The position numbers and the translations under genes were made by a program. The notes below the pieces were generated by a model, which searched no databases, was not told the DNA's origin, and saw only the letters and a list, made by a program, of their open reading frames with translations. Below are positions 41,040 to 49,006 of a stretch of 59,632 bases of DNA, in pieces (position 1 is the first letter of the stretch; the number at the start of each line of letters is the position of its first letter). The stretch comes from Thermomonospora echinospora (GTDB lineage: Bacteria; Actinomycetota; Actinomycetes; Streptosporangiales; Streptosporangiaceae): NCBI RefSeq assembly GCF_900108175.1, contig NZ_FNVO01000032.1, forward strand, positions 1 through 59,632, given 5' to 3'.

Positions 41040-41945
41040 ATGACTGACGCGAAACCTGTGACGAAGGCGGTCGTCCCCGCGGCCGGCCTTGGTACTCGAT
41101 TCTTGCCCGCCACCAAGGCCACCCCCAAGGAGATGCTGCCGATCGTCGACAAACCGGCGATCCAGTACGTGGTGGAGGAGGCGGTCTCCGCCGGGCTCAC
41201 CGACGTGTTGATGATCACAGGTCGCAGCAAGCGGTCCATCGAGGACCACTTCGACCGCGCCTACGAGCTGGAGGAGGCGCTGCGGGCCAAGGGCGACGAC
41301 GAGCGGCTGGCCGCCGTCCGCGAGTCCAGCGAGCTGGCCACCATGCACTACGTGCGGCAGGGGGACCCCAAGGGCCTGGGTCACGCGGTGTCCTGCGCCC
41401 GCCGGCACGTGGGCGACGAGCCGTTCGCGGTGCTGCTCGGCGACGACATGATCGACGAGCGGGACGCGCTGCTGACCCGCATGATCGAGACCCGGCAGCG
41501 GTTCGGCGGCAGCGTGGTGGCGCTGATGGAGGTCGAGCCCGACCAGGTCTCCGCCTACGGGTGCGCGGCCATCGAGCCGACCGACACCGACGACATCGTG
41601 CGGATCACCGACCTGGTCGAGAAGCCGCCGCCCGAGGAGGCCCCCAGCCGGTGGATCATCATCGGCCGGTACATCTGCGACCCGGCCGTGTTCGGCGTGC
41701 TGGAGCGGACCCCGCCGGGCCGCGGCGGCGAGATCCAGTTGACCGACGCGCTGCGCACCCTGGCCGGGACGCCGGCGGAGCAGGGCGGCGGAGTGTACGG
41801 GGTGCTGTTCCGCGGCCGGCGCTACGACACCGGCAACAAGCTGGAGTACTTGCGCACCCTCGTGCAGTTCGCCTCCGAGCGCCCGGACCTGGCGCCGGAG
41901 TTCATGCCCTGGCTGCGCGAGTTCGTCGACAAGCACGCCTCATGA
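41040..41945 (+). CDS. galU: UTP-glucose-1-phosphate uridylyltransferase
   Basis: 301 residues. VVPAAGLGTRFLPATKATPKEMLPIVDKPAIQYVVEEA (~11-50) contains the nucleotide-binding GLGTR and the K of the Kx4P motif. VLLGDDMI, EKPPPEEAPSRWIIIGRYI and GRGGEIQLTDAL (~240) also match GalU. It makes UDP-glucose for cell-wall polymers, glycogen-like glucans and trehalose. Its stop overlaps the moeA/glp start (ATGA), so it heads the operon running to glpR/sepX. Confidence 0.96.
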   Translation: MTDAKPVTKAVVPAAGLGTRFLPATKATPKEMLPIVDKPAIQYVVEEAVSAGLTDVLMITGRSKRSIEDHFDRAYELEEALRAKGDDERLAAVRESSELATMHYVRQGDPKGLGHAVSCARRHVGDEPFAVLLGDDMIDERDALLTRMIETRQRFGGSVVALMEVEPDQVSAYGCAAIEPTDTDDIVRITDLVEKPPPEEAPSRWIIIGRYICDPAVFGVLERTPPGRGGEIQLTDALRTLAGTPAEQGGGVYGVLFRGRRYDTGNKLEYLRTLVQFASERPDLAPEFMPWLREFVDKHAS

Positions 41946-43204
41946 GCGGACCCCACCCTGGCGCGGGCGGCACCGGCGCCCCGCCCGCCGCCGACCGGTT
42001 GCGGACGGTGGACGAGCACCTGGCCGAGATCCTCGGCGCGGTGCCGCTGCTCGCGCCGATCGACCTGGCGCTGCTGGAGGCGGAGGGCGCGCTGCTGGCC
42101 GAGCCGGTGTCCGCGCCGATCCCGCTGCCGCCGTTCGACAACTCCGCCATGGACGGCTACGCGGTGGTCTCGACGGACGTGGCGAGCGCCTCCGAGGACA
42201 GCCCGGTCACGCTGCCGGTGGTCGGGGACGTGGCCGCCGGGGACACCGGCGTCTCGGCGATCCGCCCCGGCCTGTGCCTGCGCATCATGACCGGCGCCCC
42301 CATGCCCGCCGGCGCGGACGCCGTCATCCCGGTGGAGTGGACCGACGGCGGCACCGTCTCGGTCCGGATCACCCGCCCCGCCCCACCGGGCCACTACATC
42401 CGGCGGGCCGGGGAGGACGTGCAGGCCGGCCAGGTGGTGCTGGAGCCGGGCGTACGGCTGCGCGCGCCACAGCTGGGCATGCTCGCCGCGGTCGGCCGCG
42501 CCCGGGTCAGCGTGCGTCCCAGGCCGCGGGTCGTGGTGCTGTCCACCGGCGACGAACTGCGCGAGCCCGGCAGCGAGCCGGCCTTCGGCCAGATCTGGGA
42601 CTCCAACAGCTTCATGCTGACCGGCGCCGTGAACGAATCCGAGGGGGTCGGGATCCGGGCGGGCGCCCTGACGGACGCGCCCGAGAAGGTGCGGGAGGCG
42701 CTGGAGGACCAGCTGATCCGCGCCGACGCGATCATCACCACCGGCGGGGTCTCGATGGGCGCCCGGGACGCGGTCAAGGAAGCCCTGACCGGCACCCTGA
42801 CGTTCACCAAGGTGGCGATGCGGCCCGGCAAGCCGCAGGGCTTCGGGCTACTGCACGGCATCCCGATCTTCACGCTGCCCGGCAACCCGGTCAGCGCCTA
42901 CGTCTCGTTCCAGGTGTTCGTGCGTCCCGCCCTGCTGGCCATGCAGGGCCTGCCGCCGGAGCCGCCGGGGGCCGGCACCGCCGTCCTCACCGAGGAGGTC
43001 AGGTCACCGGCCGGGCTGCGCCACTACCTGCGCGGCCGGCTGTCGTCCGGCGAGGACGGCGACCTCGCGGTCACCCCGGCCGGCGCGCAGGGATCGCACC
43101 AGATGGGCGCGCTGGCCGCCGCCGACGCGCTGATCGTGGTGCCCGAGGAACGCGACATCGTGCCGGCCGGTGAACGGGTCGAGATTTGGCGCCTGCCACG
43201 ATGA
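41942..43204 (+). CDS. moeA: MoeA-family molybdopterin molybdotransferase / Glp
   Basis: 420 residues. PLPPFDNSAMDGYAV (~60-75), VGDVAAGDTG, RIMTGAPMPAGADAVIPVEWT, STGDELREPGSEP, ITTGGVSMGARD and FTLPGNPVSAYVSF are the MoeA motifs; the DNSAMDGYA and GGVSMG loops are intact. In actinobacteria the galU-linked MoeA paralogue is Glp (gephyrin-like protein), reported to bind FtsZ and its membrane receptor GlpR. Here that receptor homologue is also linked (45088). It may serve molybdenum cofactor synthesis, cell division, or both. Confidence 0.92.
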   Translation: MSGPHPGAGGTGAPPAADRLRTVDEHLAEILGAVPLLAPIDLALLEAEGALLAEPVSAPIPLPPFDNSAMDGYAVVSTDVASASEDSPVTLPVVGDVAAGDTGVSAIRPGLCLRIMTGAPMPAGADAVIPVEWTDGGTVSVRITRPAPPGHYIRRAGEDVQAGQVVLEPGVRLRAPQLGMLAAVGRARVSVRPRPRVVVLSTGDELREPGSEPAFGQIWDSNSFMLTGAVNESEGVGIRAGALTDAPEKVREALEDQLIRADAIITTGGVSMGARDAVKEALTGTLTFTKVAMRPGKPQGFGLLHGIPIFTLPGNPVSAYVSFQVFVRPALLAMQGLPPEPPGAGTAVLTEEVRSPAGLRHYLRGRLSSGEDGDLAVTPAGAQGSHQMGALAAADALIVVPEERDIVPAGERVEIWRLPR

Positions 43205-43271
43205 CACTCCAGCAGAACCCGCCGCCCGCAGCCGTGGCGGCGGGACCGTCCCCGGAAGGTGGCTGCCCCTG

Positions 43272-43754
43272 ATGGCCGGGTCTCCGCAGTTCTCGCATCT
43301 GGACGAGTCGGGCCGGGCACGGATGGTCGACGTGTCGGCCAAGGACGTGTCGGTGCGCACCGCGACGGCGACCGGGTTCGTCCGGCTGTCGACCGAGTGC
43401 GTGGGGGCCCTGCGCGCCGGAGACGTCCCCAAGGGGGACGCGCTCGCGGTGGCCCGCATCGCCGGGATCCAGGCCGCCAAGCGCACCCCCGACCTGGTGC
43501 CGCTGTGCCACCCCATCGCGATCCACGCCGTCCAGGTCGACCTGGACGTCCGGGACGAGGGCGTGGCGATCGAGGCGCGGGTCCGTACCGCAGACCGGAC
43601 CGGTGTGGAGATGGAGGCGCTCACCTCGGTCGCCGTGGCCGGGCTGACGCTGATCGACATGGTCAAGGCCCTGGACCCGGCCGCGGTGATCACCGACGTC
43701 CGGGTCGAGGAGAAACTCGGCGGCAAGAGCGGACCGTGGCGGAGGCCGGCGTGA
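43272..43754 (+). CDS. moaC: Cyclic pyranopterin monophosphate synthase accessory protein
   Basis: 160 residues from the ATG at 43272. FSHLDESGRARMVDVSAKDVS is the N-terminal signature. PKGDALAVARIAGIQAAKRTPDLVPLCHPI and VRTADRTGVEMEALTSVAVAGLTLIDM (~110-136) hold the conserved active-site residues, and AAVITDVRVEEKLGGKSG closes the domain. MoaC completes conversion of GTP-derived intermediate to cyclic pyranopterin monophosphate. It overlaps mog by 4 bases (GTGA). Confidence 0.95.
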   Translation: MAGSPQFSHLDESGRARMVDVSAKDVSVRTATATGFVRLSTECVGALRAGDVPKGDALAVARIAGIQAAKRTPDLVPLCHPIAIHAVQVDLDVRDEGVAIEARVRTADRTGVEMEALTSVAVAGLTLIDMVKALDPAAVITDVRVEEKLGGKSGPWRRPA

Positions 43755-44239
43755 TCCGGGCGATGGCGGTGACGGTCTCCAACCGGGCCGCGGCCGGGAT
43801 CTACCCCGACCGGTCCGGGCCCGTCCTGGCCGGCCTGCTCGCCGATCTCGGCTGCCGGGTCGACGGCCCCGTGGTGGTGCCGGACGGCGAGCCGGTCGCC
43901 GCGGCCCTCGCCGAGGCGGTGGCCGCCGGGTACGACGTCGTCGTCACCACCGGCGGCACCGGGCTGACCCCCACCGACCAGACCCCCGAGATGACCCGCC
44001 GGGTGATCGAACGGGAGGTGCCCGGCATCGCCGAGGCCATCCGGTCGCAGGGCCGCGACAAGGTCCCCACCGCGATCCTGTCGCGCGGGCTGGCCGGGAT
44101 CGCCGGACGCACCCTGATCGTCAACCTGCCGGGCTCCACCGGCGGGGTCCGGGACGGGATGGCCGTGCTCGGAACGGTGCTGGCGCACGCCGTCGACCAG
44201 ATCGGCGGCGGAGATCATTCGCCTCCCGGCGGCAACTGA
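43751..44239 (+). CDS. mog: MogA/MoaB-family molybdopterin adenylyltransferase
   Basis: 162 residues from the GTG at 43751. VTVSNRAAAGIYPDRSGPVLAGLL, VVVTTGGTGLTPTDQTPE (the TTGGTG nucleotide/substrate loop) and REVPGIAEAIRSQGRDKVPTAILSRGLAGIAG and LPGSTGGVRDG are all present. The protein adenylylates molybdopterin before metal insertion by MoeA. The moaC-mog pair follows moeA, so the operon covers early and late cofactor steps. Confidence 0.94.
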   Translation: MIRAMAVTVSNRAAAGIYPDRSGPVLAGLLADLGCRVDGPVVVPDGEPVAAALAEAVAAGYDVVVTTGGTGLTPTDQTPEMTRRVIEREVPGIAEAIRSQGRDKVPTAILSRGLAGIAGRTLIVNLPGSTGGVRDGMAVLGTVLAHAVDQIGGGDHSPPGGN

Positions 44240-44275
44240 TGGCGTCGAGACGCCCGTGCGGGGGATTATGAAGAC

Positions 44276-44908
44276 GTGGAACGCTTGCGGGGTTGGCCGG
44301 TCACCCTGACCGACGGTCCGGTCGGACTGCGACCGTTGCGGATGCGTGACGCGGCGATATGGCGGGACACGCGGGTCAGAAATGCCGACTGGCTGCGTCC
44401 CTGGGAGCCGACCAATCCGGAGACCCCGCTGTTCCGCACCGGACTGGGGCCCTATCTGAGCATGGTGCACCTGATGCGCCGGGAGGCACGGCAGGGGCTC
44501 GCCCTGCCCTGGGTGGTCACCTACGAGGGCCGCTTCGCCGGCCAGCTCACCATCGGCGCCATCGTGTGGGGCTCGGCCAGGTCGGCGCAGATCGGCTACT
44601 GGGTGGACCGGCGGGTCGCCGGGCGCGGGGTGATCCCCACCGCGGTGGCCATGGCCGTCGACCACTGTTTCTTCACCGTGGGGCTGCACCGCATCGAGGC
44701 CAATATCCGTCCGGAGAACACCGCCAGCCGCCGGGTGGTGGAAAAGCTGGGCTTCCGCGAAGAGGGAATTCGCCGCCGCCAACTCCACATCGACGGGGCC
44801 TGGCGCGACCACATCTGTTACGCGCTGACCGTGGAAGACGTTCCCGGCGGCCTGCGTTCCCGCTGGCGGGCGGCGGCCGAGCGAACATTCCCCGGCCCGC
44901 CTTCCTGA
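44276..44908 (+). CDS. RimJ/RimL-type GNAT acetyltransferase
   Basis: 210 residues from the GTG at 44276. The GNAT motif A is IGYWVDRRVAGRGVIPTAVAMAVDHCF (~105-131, R/Q-x-x-G-x-G/A-like), followed by GLHRIEANIRPENTASRRVVEKLGFREEG, characteristic of ribosomal-protein or small-molecule N-acetyltransferases. Its place in the galU-glp-rimJ-glpR block is conserved in actinobacteria. Its target is not known. Confidence 0.9.
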   Translation: MERLRGWPVTLTDGPVGLRPLRMRDAAIWRDTRVRNADWLRPWEPTNPETPLFRTGLGPYLSMVHLMRREARQGLALPWVVTYEGRFAGQLTIGAIVWGSARSAQIGYWVDRRVAGRGVIPTAVAMAVDHCFFTVGLHRIEANIRPENTASRRVVEKLGFREEGIRRRQLHIDGAWRDHICYALTVEDVPGGLRSRWRAAAERTFPGPPS

Positions 44909-45087
44909 CCGTTGGATTCCTTCGAGCAAGAAAGCCCGGGTAAACAGCGGGTAACCGCGATCACGATCTCGCGACACACCGCCCCGTATGCTCGTCAACC
45001 GCTGACACCGGGTCCTACCGTGCGGGACGTGAACATGCGCGCGCCGACGGTCAGCCCACGTCCTTGGCGTGCCGCCGGGGAGGGCCC

Positions 45088-45660
45088 TTGAGCAGTACCC
45101 TCCTCTACCTCGCCATCGTCGCGGTCTGGGCCGTGGTCCTCGTCCCCATGTGGCTGCGCCGCGACAACGACGGCTTCTCCCGCCTGCTGTCCAAGCGCTC
45201 CGGCTCGCCCGAGGAGCTCGACCTGGAGGAGGACCCCGCTCTCGACGACCGGGAGCCCACAGCCTACGACGAGCCCGTCGAGGCCCCGCCCACACCCCCG
45301 CCCCCACCGCGCCGCCGCTCCAGCCGCGCCGCGGTGATCGCCCGGCGCCGCCGCCGCACGTTCGGCCTCACCCTCCTCCTGCTGGCCTCCGTGACCGTCG
45401 TGGCCACCGGCCTGGCCCCCTGGTGGGCCGCCCTGCCCTCCGTCCTCCTCCTCGCCGGCCACCTGTCCCTCCTGCGGGTCGCCGCCGCCATGGACACCGC
45501 CCGCCGCCAGGCCGAGGCCCAGGCCCGCGCCGCCGCCCGCCGCGCCGCCCGCGAGGCCGAACGGCCCGAACGGCCCGCCAAGGCCGAGATCATCGAACTC
45601 GTCCTCCCCGACGAGGTCTTCGACCAGTACGCCGACGACCGCCGCGCCGTCGGCGACTGA
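45088..45660 (+). CDS. Division-associated membrane protein (GlpR/SepX family)
   Basis: 190 residues from the TTG at 45088, with GGGGAGGG just before it. An N-terminal membrane helix (LLYLAIVAVWAVVLVPMWLRR) is followed by an acidic, Pro-rich cytoplasmic linker (~30-75). Then a basic patch (SSRAAVIARRRRRT) and two more helices (~83-120) lead to a charged coiled tail (ARRQAEAQARAAARRAAREAE). Layout and synteny match the GlpR receptor of Glp in Corynebacterium and SepX in Streptomyces, which stabilise FtsZ structures. Naming rests on layout and neighbourhood more than sequence identity. Confidence 0.75.
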   Translation: MSSTLLYLAIVAVWAVVLVPMWLRRDNDGFSRLLSKRSGSPEELDLEEDPALDDREPTAYDEPVEAPPTPPPPPRRRSSRAAVIARRRRRTFGLTLLLLASVTVVATGLAPWWAALPSVLLLAGHLSLLRVAAAMDTARRQAEAQARAAARRAAREAERPERPAKAEIIELVLPDEVFDQYADDRRAVGD

Positions 45661-45749
45661 CCCACCTCTCCCCGGACCGCTCGCCACCCCACCCCACCGC
45701 TCCCGATGCGCGAACCACCCCCGAAGTTTGCTAACCTTGCGGAGTCCTC

Positions 45750-45823
45750 GGGGCTGTAGCGCAGTCCGGTAGCGCACCTCGTTCGCATCGAGGGGGTCAG
45801 GGGTTCAAATCCCCTCAGCTCCA
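45750..45823 (+). tRNA. tRNA-Ala (anticodon CGC), att site of the integrative element
   Basis: 74 nt: acceptor GGGGCTG/CAGCTCC, D-arm GCGC...GCGC, anticodon arm CCTCG-TTCGCAT-CGAGG (anticodon CGC), T-arm AGGGG-TTCAAAT-CCCCT, discriminator A. Its last ~43 bases are the left copy of the 45-bp direct repeat that bounds the element, so integration restores the tRNA. Confidence 0.96.
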
Positions 45824-45825
45824 CC
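45781..45825. repeat. attL core (45-bp direct repeat, tRNA copy)
   Basis: Identical to 55386-55430 over 45 bases, starting inside the anticodon loop of tRNA-Ala and ending just past its 3' end. Confidence 0.95.
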
Positions 45826-45834
45826 CAGGTCAAA

Positions 45835-45865
45835 GGCCGGTTCCGATCTTGGAACCGGCCCTTTT
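45835..45865. terminator. Terminator hairpin after tRNA-Ala / int
   Basis: GGCCGGTTCC/GGAACCGGCC perfect 10-bp stem with loop GATCTT, then CTTTT on the plus strand (end of tRNA transcript). It lies between attL and the integrase stop. Confidence 0.75.
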
Positions 45866-45872
45866 GATCTTT

Positions 45873-45892
45873 GTACAGCAGCGATGTACAGC
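45873..45892. promoter_or_regulatory. Integrase arm-type sites, left end
   Basis: Two GTACAGC heptamers, 13 bases apart (45873-45879 and 45886-45892), ~50 bases inside attL. The same pair and spacing occurs near attR. Confidence 0.65.
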
Positions 45893-45899
45893 TACGCCG

Positions 45900-47156
45900 T
45901 CAGGCGAGCTGCTTGCCGAGCTTGCGCAGCGCCTTGCGGGTGGCCGCTGTGCTGACCTCGCTGTAGATGTCCATGGTCACGGCGATCTGGCTGTGTCTGA
46001 GGATCTGCATCACCACGCGGGGATGGATGTCGAGCGCCACCAGGAGCGAGGCACAGGTCTTGCGCGTCACGTGAACGGGCACCCGCCGCACGCCCGCCCG
46101 ATCGCAGGCGGTGGCGAAGCTGCGGTTGAAGTTGCGCGGCTCCACCGGTTGGCCGGTACGGGTGGTGAAGACGAAGCCCGTGTCCGTCCACTCTGCGGCA
46201 GCCTCACGGGCCGTGTCCTGCTCCTTCTGTCGCTCCCGTAGCGCGGTGGTGCAGATGCCGACGAGGGGGAGCGCCGCGTCGGAGGCTTCGGTCTTGGTCT
46301 CGCGGTGCAGGAGCCTGCCCTTGACCCGCTGGAGCTGCCAGCCGACCCGGACCTCTTCCGCGTCCAGGTCCACATCCGCCCACCGCAGGCCCAGCACCTC
46401 ACCGCGCCGCAGGCCCAGAGCGAGGATGAGCACGTACGCGGCGTACATCGGGTCACGCCGCTTGCGGGCCGACTCCAGGAACTTCCGAGCCTCGTCCACC
46501 GTCCAGGGCTTCACGCGCCGCTTGCGCGGCTTGGAGACCCGCAGCAGCGCAGCCGCGTTGCGGGGAAGGATCTCCTCCCGGACGGCGTTGCCCAGCGCCG
46601 CCCGGAGCGTGGTCCACGCGTCCCGGCAGGTGCGCTCGGAGGCGAGCTGCTTGCAGCACTTGCCGACCGCGCAGCACCGGCGCGCCTTCTCCTCCCGCCG
46701 GGCGTCCTTGCCCTGGGCGCAGCACTGGCAGGTCTCGCGCAGCTTGTTCAACCAGGTCCGCACGTCCGCCACGGTGAGCTTGTCGAGCCGCTTACGGCCG
46801 AGCGTGGGGACGATGTAGAGCCGGACGAACATCTCGTAGTTGGCCGCCGTCGCGGGGGCAAGCTCAGGCTGAACGACGTCGGCCAGCCAGCGCTGTAGGT
46901 ACGCCTCCAAGGTGGGGGACTTGGTGGCCACCGGTCCCTTGCGCGCGGCGTCGTGGAGCTTGAGCCATTTGTCGTGGGTCTCCTCACGCGTCTTGCCGTA
47001 GGCCCACTTCCGCGTGCGCTTGCCGTCTGGGGTGGTGACCCAGACGTAGGCGGCGTAGCCGTTGCGGTAGGGGAAGACGGAGCCTTCCCCGTTGGCGCGG
47101 CCACGGCCGCGGGTCTTGCGGGTGGTCTTGGTGTCGGTGGGGGGCGTGGCCGTCAT
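45900..47156 (-). CDS. int: Tyrosine-recombinase integrase of the element
   Basis: 418 residues. AP2-like N-terminal arm-binding region (EGSVFPYRNGYAAYVWVTTP), core-binding domain, and catalytic domain with LALGLRRGEVLGLRW (Arg box I), HVTRKTCASLL (H-x-x-R box, usually HDLRH) and LRHSQIAVTMDIYSEV (Tyr). A Cys-rich segment lies at ~142-176 (CQCCAQGK...RRCCAVGKCCKQ...ERTC), which could bind Zn. The gene ends 75 bases from attL and overlaps xis (ATGA), forming repSA-xis-int as in pSAM2. Confidence 0.93.
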   Translation of the reverse strand: MTATPPTDTKTTRKTRGRGRANGEGSVFPYRNGYAAYVWVTTPDGKRTRKWAYGKTREETHDKWLKLHDAARKGPVATKSPTLEAYLQRWLADVVQPELAPATAANYEMFVRLYIVPTLGRKRLDKLTVADVRTWLNKLRETCQCCAQGKDARREEKARRCCAVGKCCKQLASERTCRDAWTTLRAALGNAVREEILPRNAAALLRVSKPRKRRVKPWTVDEARKFLESARKRRDPMYAAYVLILALGLRRGEVLGLRWADVDLDAEEVRVGWQLQRVKGRLLHRETKTEASDAALPLVGICTTALRERQKEQDTAREAAAEWTDTGFVFTTRTGQPVEPRNFNRSFATACDRAGVRRVPVHVTRKTCASLLVALDIHPRVVMQILRHSQIAVTMDIYSEVSTAATRKALRKLGKQLA

Positions 47157-47341
47157 GCTGCTTCTCCCATGAGCCGGTTGACCAGGTCATCGATGGCGGT
47201 GCGGGGGATGAGGCGGCGCCGGCCGAGGTGGAAGGAGGCCAGTTCGCCGTTGCGGAGCAGGTCATACAGCTTCCAGCGGCTGATCTTGAGCAGTGCTGCC
47301 GTCTCGTCGACGGTCAGGAAGTCGCCGGGAGCATCGGTCAC
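47153..47341 (-). CDS. xis: Excisionase (helix-turn-helix)
   Basis: 62 residues. FLTVDETAALLKISRWKLYDLLRNGELASFHLGRRRLIPR is a MerR-type winged HTH as in actinomycete Xis proteins. It overlaps both repSA (GTGA) and int. It directs the integrase to excision. Confidence 0.9.
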   Translation of the reverse strand: MTDAPGDFLTVDETAALLKISRWKLYDLLRNGELASFHLGRRRLIPRTAIDDLVNRLMGEAA

Positions 47342-48882
47342 GCGCAGCCCTCCTCACCACGCTCGGCCTGTTCGGCGCGTTCGGCCGCGATGCGCCGGGC
47401 GGTGCGGGCACGCGCGCCGATGGCATCGGCGAGGATCTGTTCCTTGTCGGTATAGCCCTGTCCGGCGAATCGCCAGTGCGCCAGCACGAGCGTGCTGCCG
47501 GGATCGGGCAGGCCGTTGCGTTGGCGGGATTCGGCCGTGCGGTGGTCGGCGCGGTCCTGGCGCAGGGTGCCGAGGTTGACCGAGTAGCGGCGGGACTTGG
47601 TGGCGAAGTGCCCCCGGAACCCCAGCATGTGAGCCCAGGGACGTAGCCGCAGGTCGGCCAGTTCCGGCAGCGCGCCCAGGTCCCAGCAGGTGCGGATCAT
47701 GCGCCGGGCGTGCGGGGTGACGGGAAGGCTGTCCGGGGCCAGGCCGCCGTTGGTGCCCAGCCCGCCGCACCGCTTGCACACCGCCGTTCCGGCCCGCCCG
47801 GTGGTCCGGCCGAGGCCCGCGCAGGGGCGGCAGGCCAGCCGCCGGTCCACGGTGCCAGAGGTCTCGGCGCCCTTGGTGGCGTACTTGGCGATGTAGCCCG
47901 CCACCGCCTGATCACTGAGCCCGTCCCCGTCCGAGCGGACCAGGATCGGCCGGACGTCGATCTGGTCACCCCACTCGAACACCCGCTCACCACCGCCCGG
48001 AGCAGGGGAGGCGACCGCCACCCGCCGGGCCGCTTCAGGGATCGCGGCGGCCAGCAGGTCAGCGGTGGCCCAGCCGGGCGGAGCGTCGTCGGGGCCGCCC
48101 GCGCCGTCGAGGCGGATCACGGCGTGAAAGTGGACCAGGCCGCGTTGTTGGTACTCGGCGACCTTGGCGAACGCGGGCCGCACCAGCGCCGCGAACCGAC
48201 GCCGGGACAGGCCCGCCTGCCGGGCCAGTTCCCGCCGCAACTCCAGGGTGAACCGGTGCCACAGCCGACCCGCGTGCGCCTGCCACAGCACCGCCCCGAC
48301 GTAGTCGTAGCAGTCCGGGCAGATCGGCTGACCGGCCAGCACATCCCCCACCTCATGCCGCAGCCCGCAATGCTCCGCCGCCCCGTGGACACACACCGGC
48401 CGATCCCGCCGGGGACGACAGGCCACGGTCTTGCCGTCGCGTTCCCGCCGGACATGCACCGGCCCGAACGAGGGGGCCGTCAGGGTGGCGAACACTCGCG
48501 GATGCTCGCTGACCGCCTCGCCGATGCCCTTGCCGCCGGACAGGCCCGCCCGGATGAGCTGGAACACGTCCCGCCGGTAGACCTCCGAGCACGCCGGGCA
48601 CACCGACGCCCGCCGGTTCCCGCACGCCACCAGCAGCCGCCCCGTCGGCTCATCGGCCGTTCGGTAGACGTGCAGCACCTCACCGGTCGCCGGATCGATG
48701 ATCTGCGACTCACCCACCAGATGCACCGGCGCCGAACACCCACCCGTCGAGGCCACCTGCCGGGTCCACCGCTCGAAACCGGGCGCCGAAGCCACCTCGA
48801 CCACCGCCCGCGCCCATGGCGGCAACACCACCCCCGCACCTGCCGTGTCGTCGTTCCTGCCGTCGTCGCTGGTCGCCGTCAC
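47338..48882 (-). CDS. repSA: RepSA-like rolling-circle replication initiator
   Basis: 514 residues from the GTG at 48882 (GGAGGTGG upstream); a longer frame to 48921 would start inside the operator. Several CxxC pairs lie in the N-terminal half (CPAC, CPDC; Zn-binding). RGLVHFHAVIRLDG carries the metal-binding HUH motif, and VAGYIAKYATKGAE the catalytic Tyr motif of AICE initiators. The C-terminal third contains WAHMLGFRGHFATKSRRYS. It would nick a double-strand origin and allow the excised circle to replicate. Confidence 0.9.
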   Translation of the reverse strand: MTATSDDGRNDDTAGAGVVLPPWARAVVEVASAPGFERWTRQVASTGGCSAPVHLVGESQIIDPATGEVLHVYRTADEPTGRLLVACGNRRASVCPACSEVYRRDVFQLIRAGLSGGKGIGEAVSEHPRVFATLTAPSFGPVHVRRERDGKTVACRPRRDRPVCVHGAAEHCGLRHEVGDVLAGQPICPDCYDYVGAVLWQAHAGRLWHRFTLELRRELARQAGLSRRRFAALVRPAFAKVAEYQQRGLVHFHAVIRLDGAGGPDDAPPGWATADLLAAAIPEAARRVAVASPAPGGGERVFEWGDQIDVRPILVRSDGDGLSDQAVAGYIAKYATKGAETSGTVDRRLACRPCAGLGRTTGRAGTAVCKRCGGLGTNGGLAPDSLPVTPHARRMIRTCWDLGALPELADLRLRPWAHMLGFRGHFATKSRRYSVNLGTLRQDRADHRTAESRQRNGLPDPGSTLVLAHWRFAGQGYTDKEQILADAIGARARTARRIAAERAEQAERGEEGCA

Positions 48883-48905
48883 ACGCACCACCTCCACAGC
48901 TAGGC

Positions 48906-48978
48906 CAAGACGTAGCCTCACACGTGCTACATCTCATCCCACGGCGGACACGTTACCATCACACGTGCTACGTCTTGT
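48906..48978. promoter_or_regulatory. Shared operator region between repSA and gntR
   Basis: TCACACGTGCTAC-N-TCT occurs as direct repeats at 48918-48934 and 48959-48976. AAGACGTAGC at 48907-48916 is the inverted half of the second one. Both divergent promoters fall in this interval, so the GntR protein probably represses repSA-xis-int and itself, like KorSA. Confidence 0.8.
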
Positions 48979-49006
48979 CAGATCGAGAACGGCCCGGAGG
49001 CCCTAG

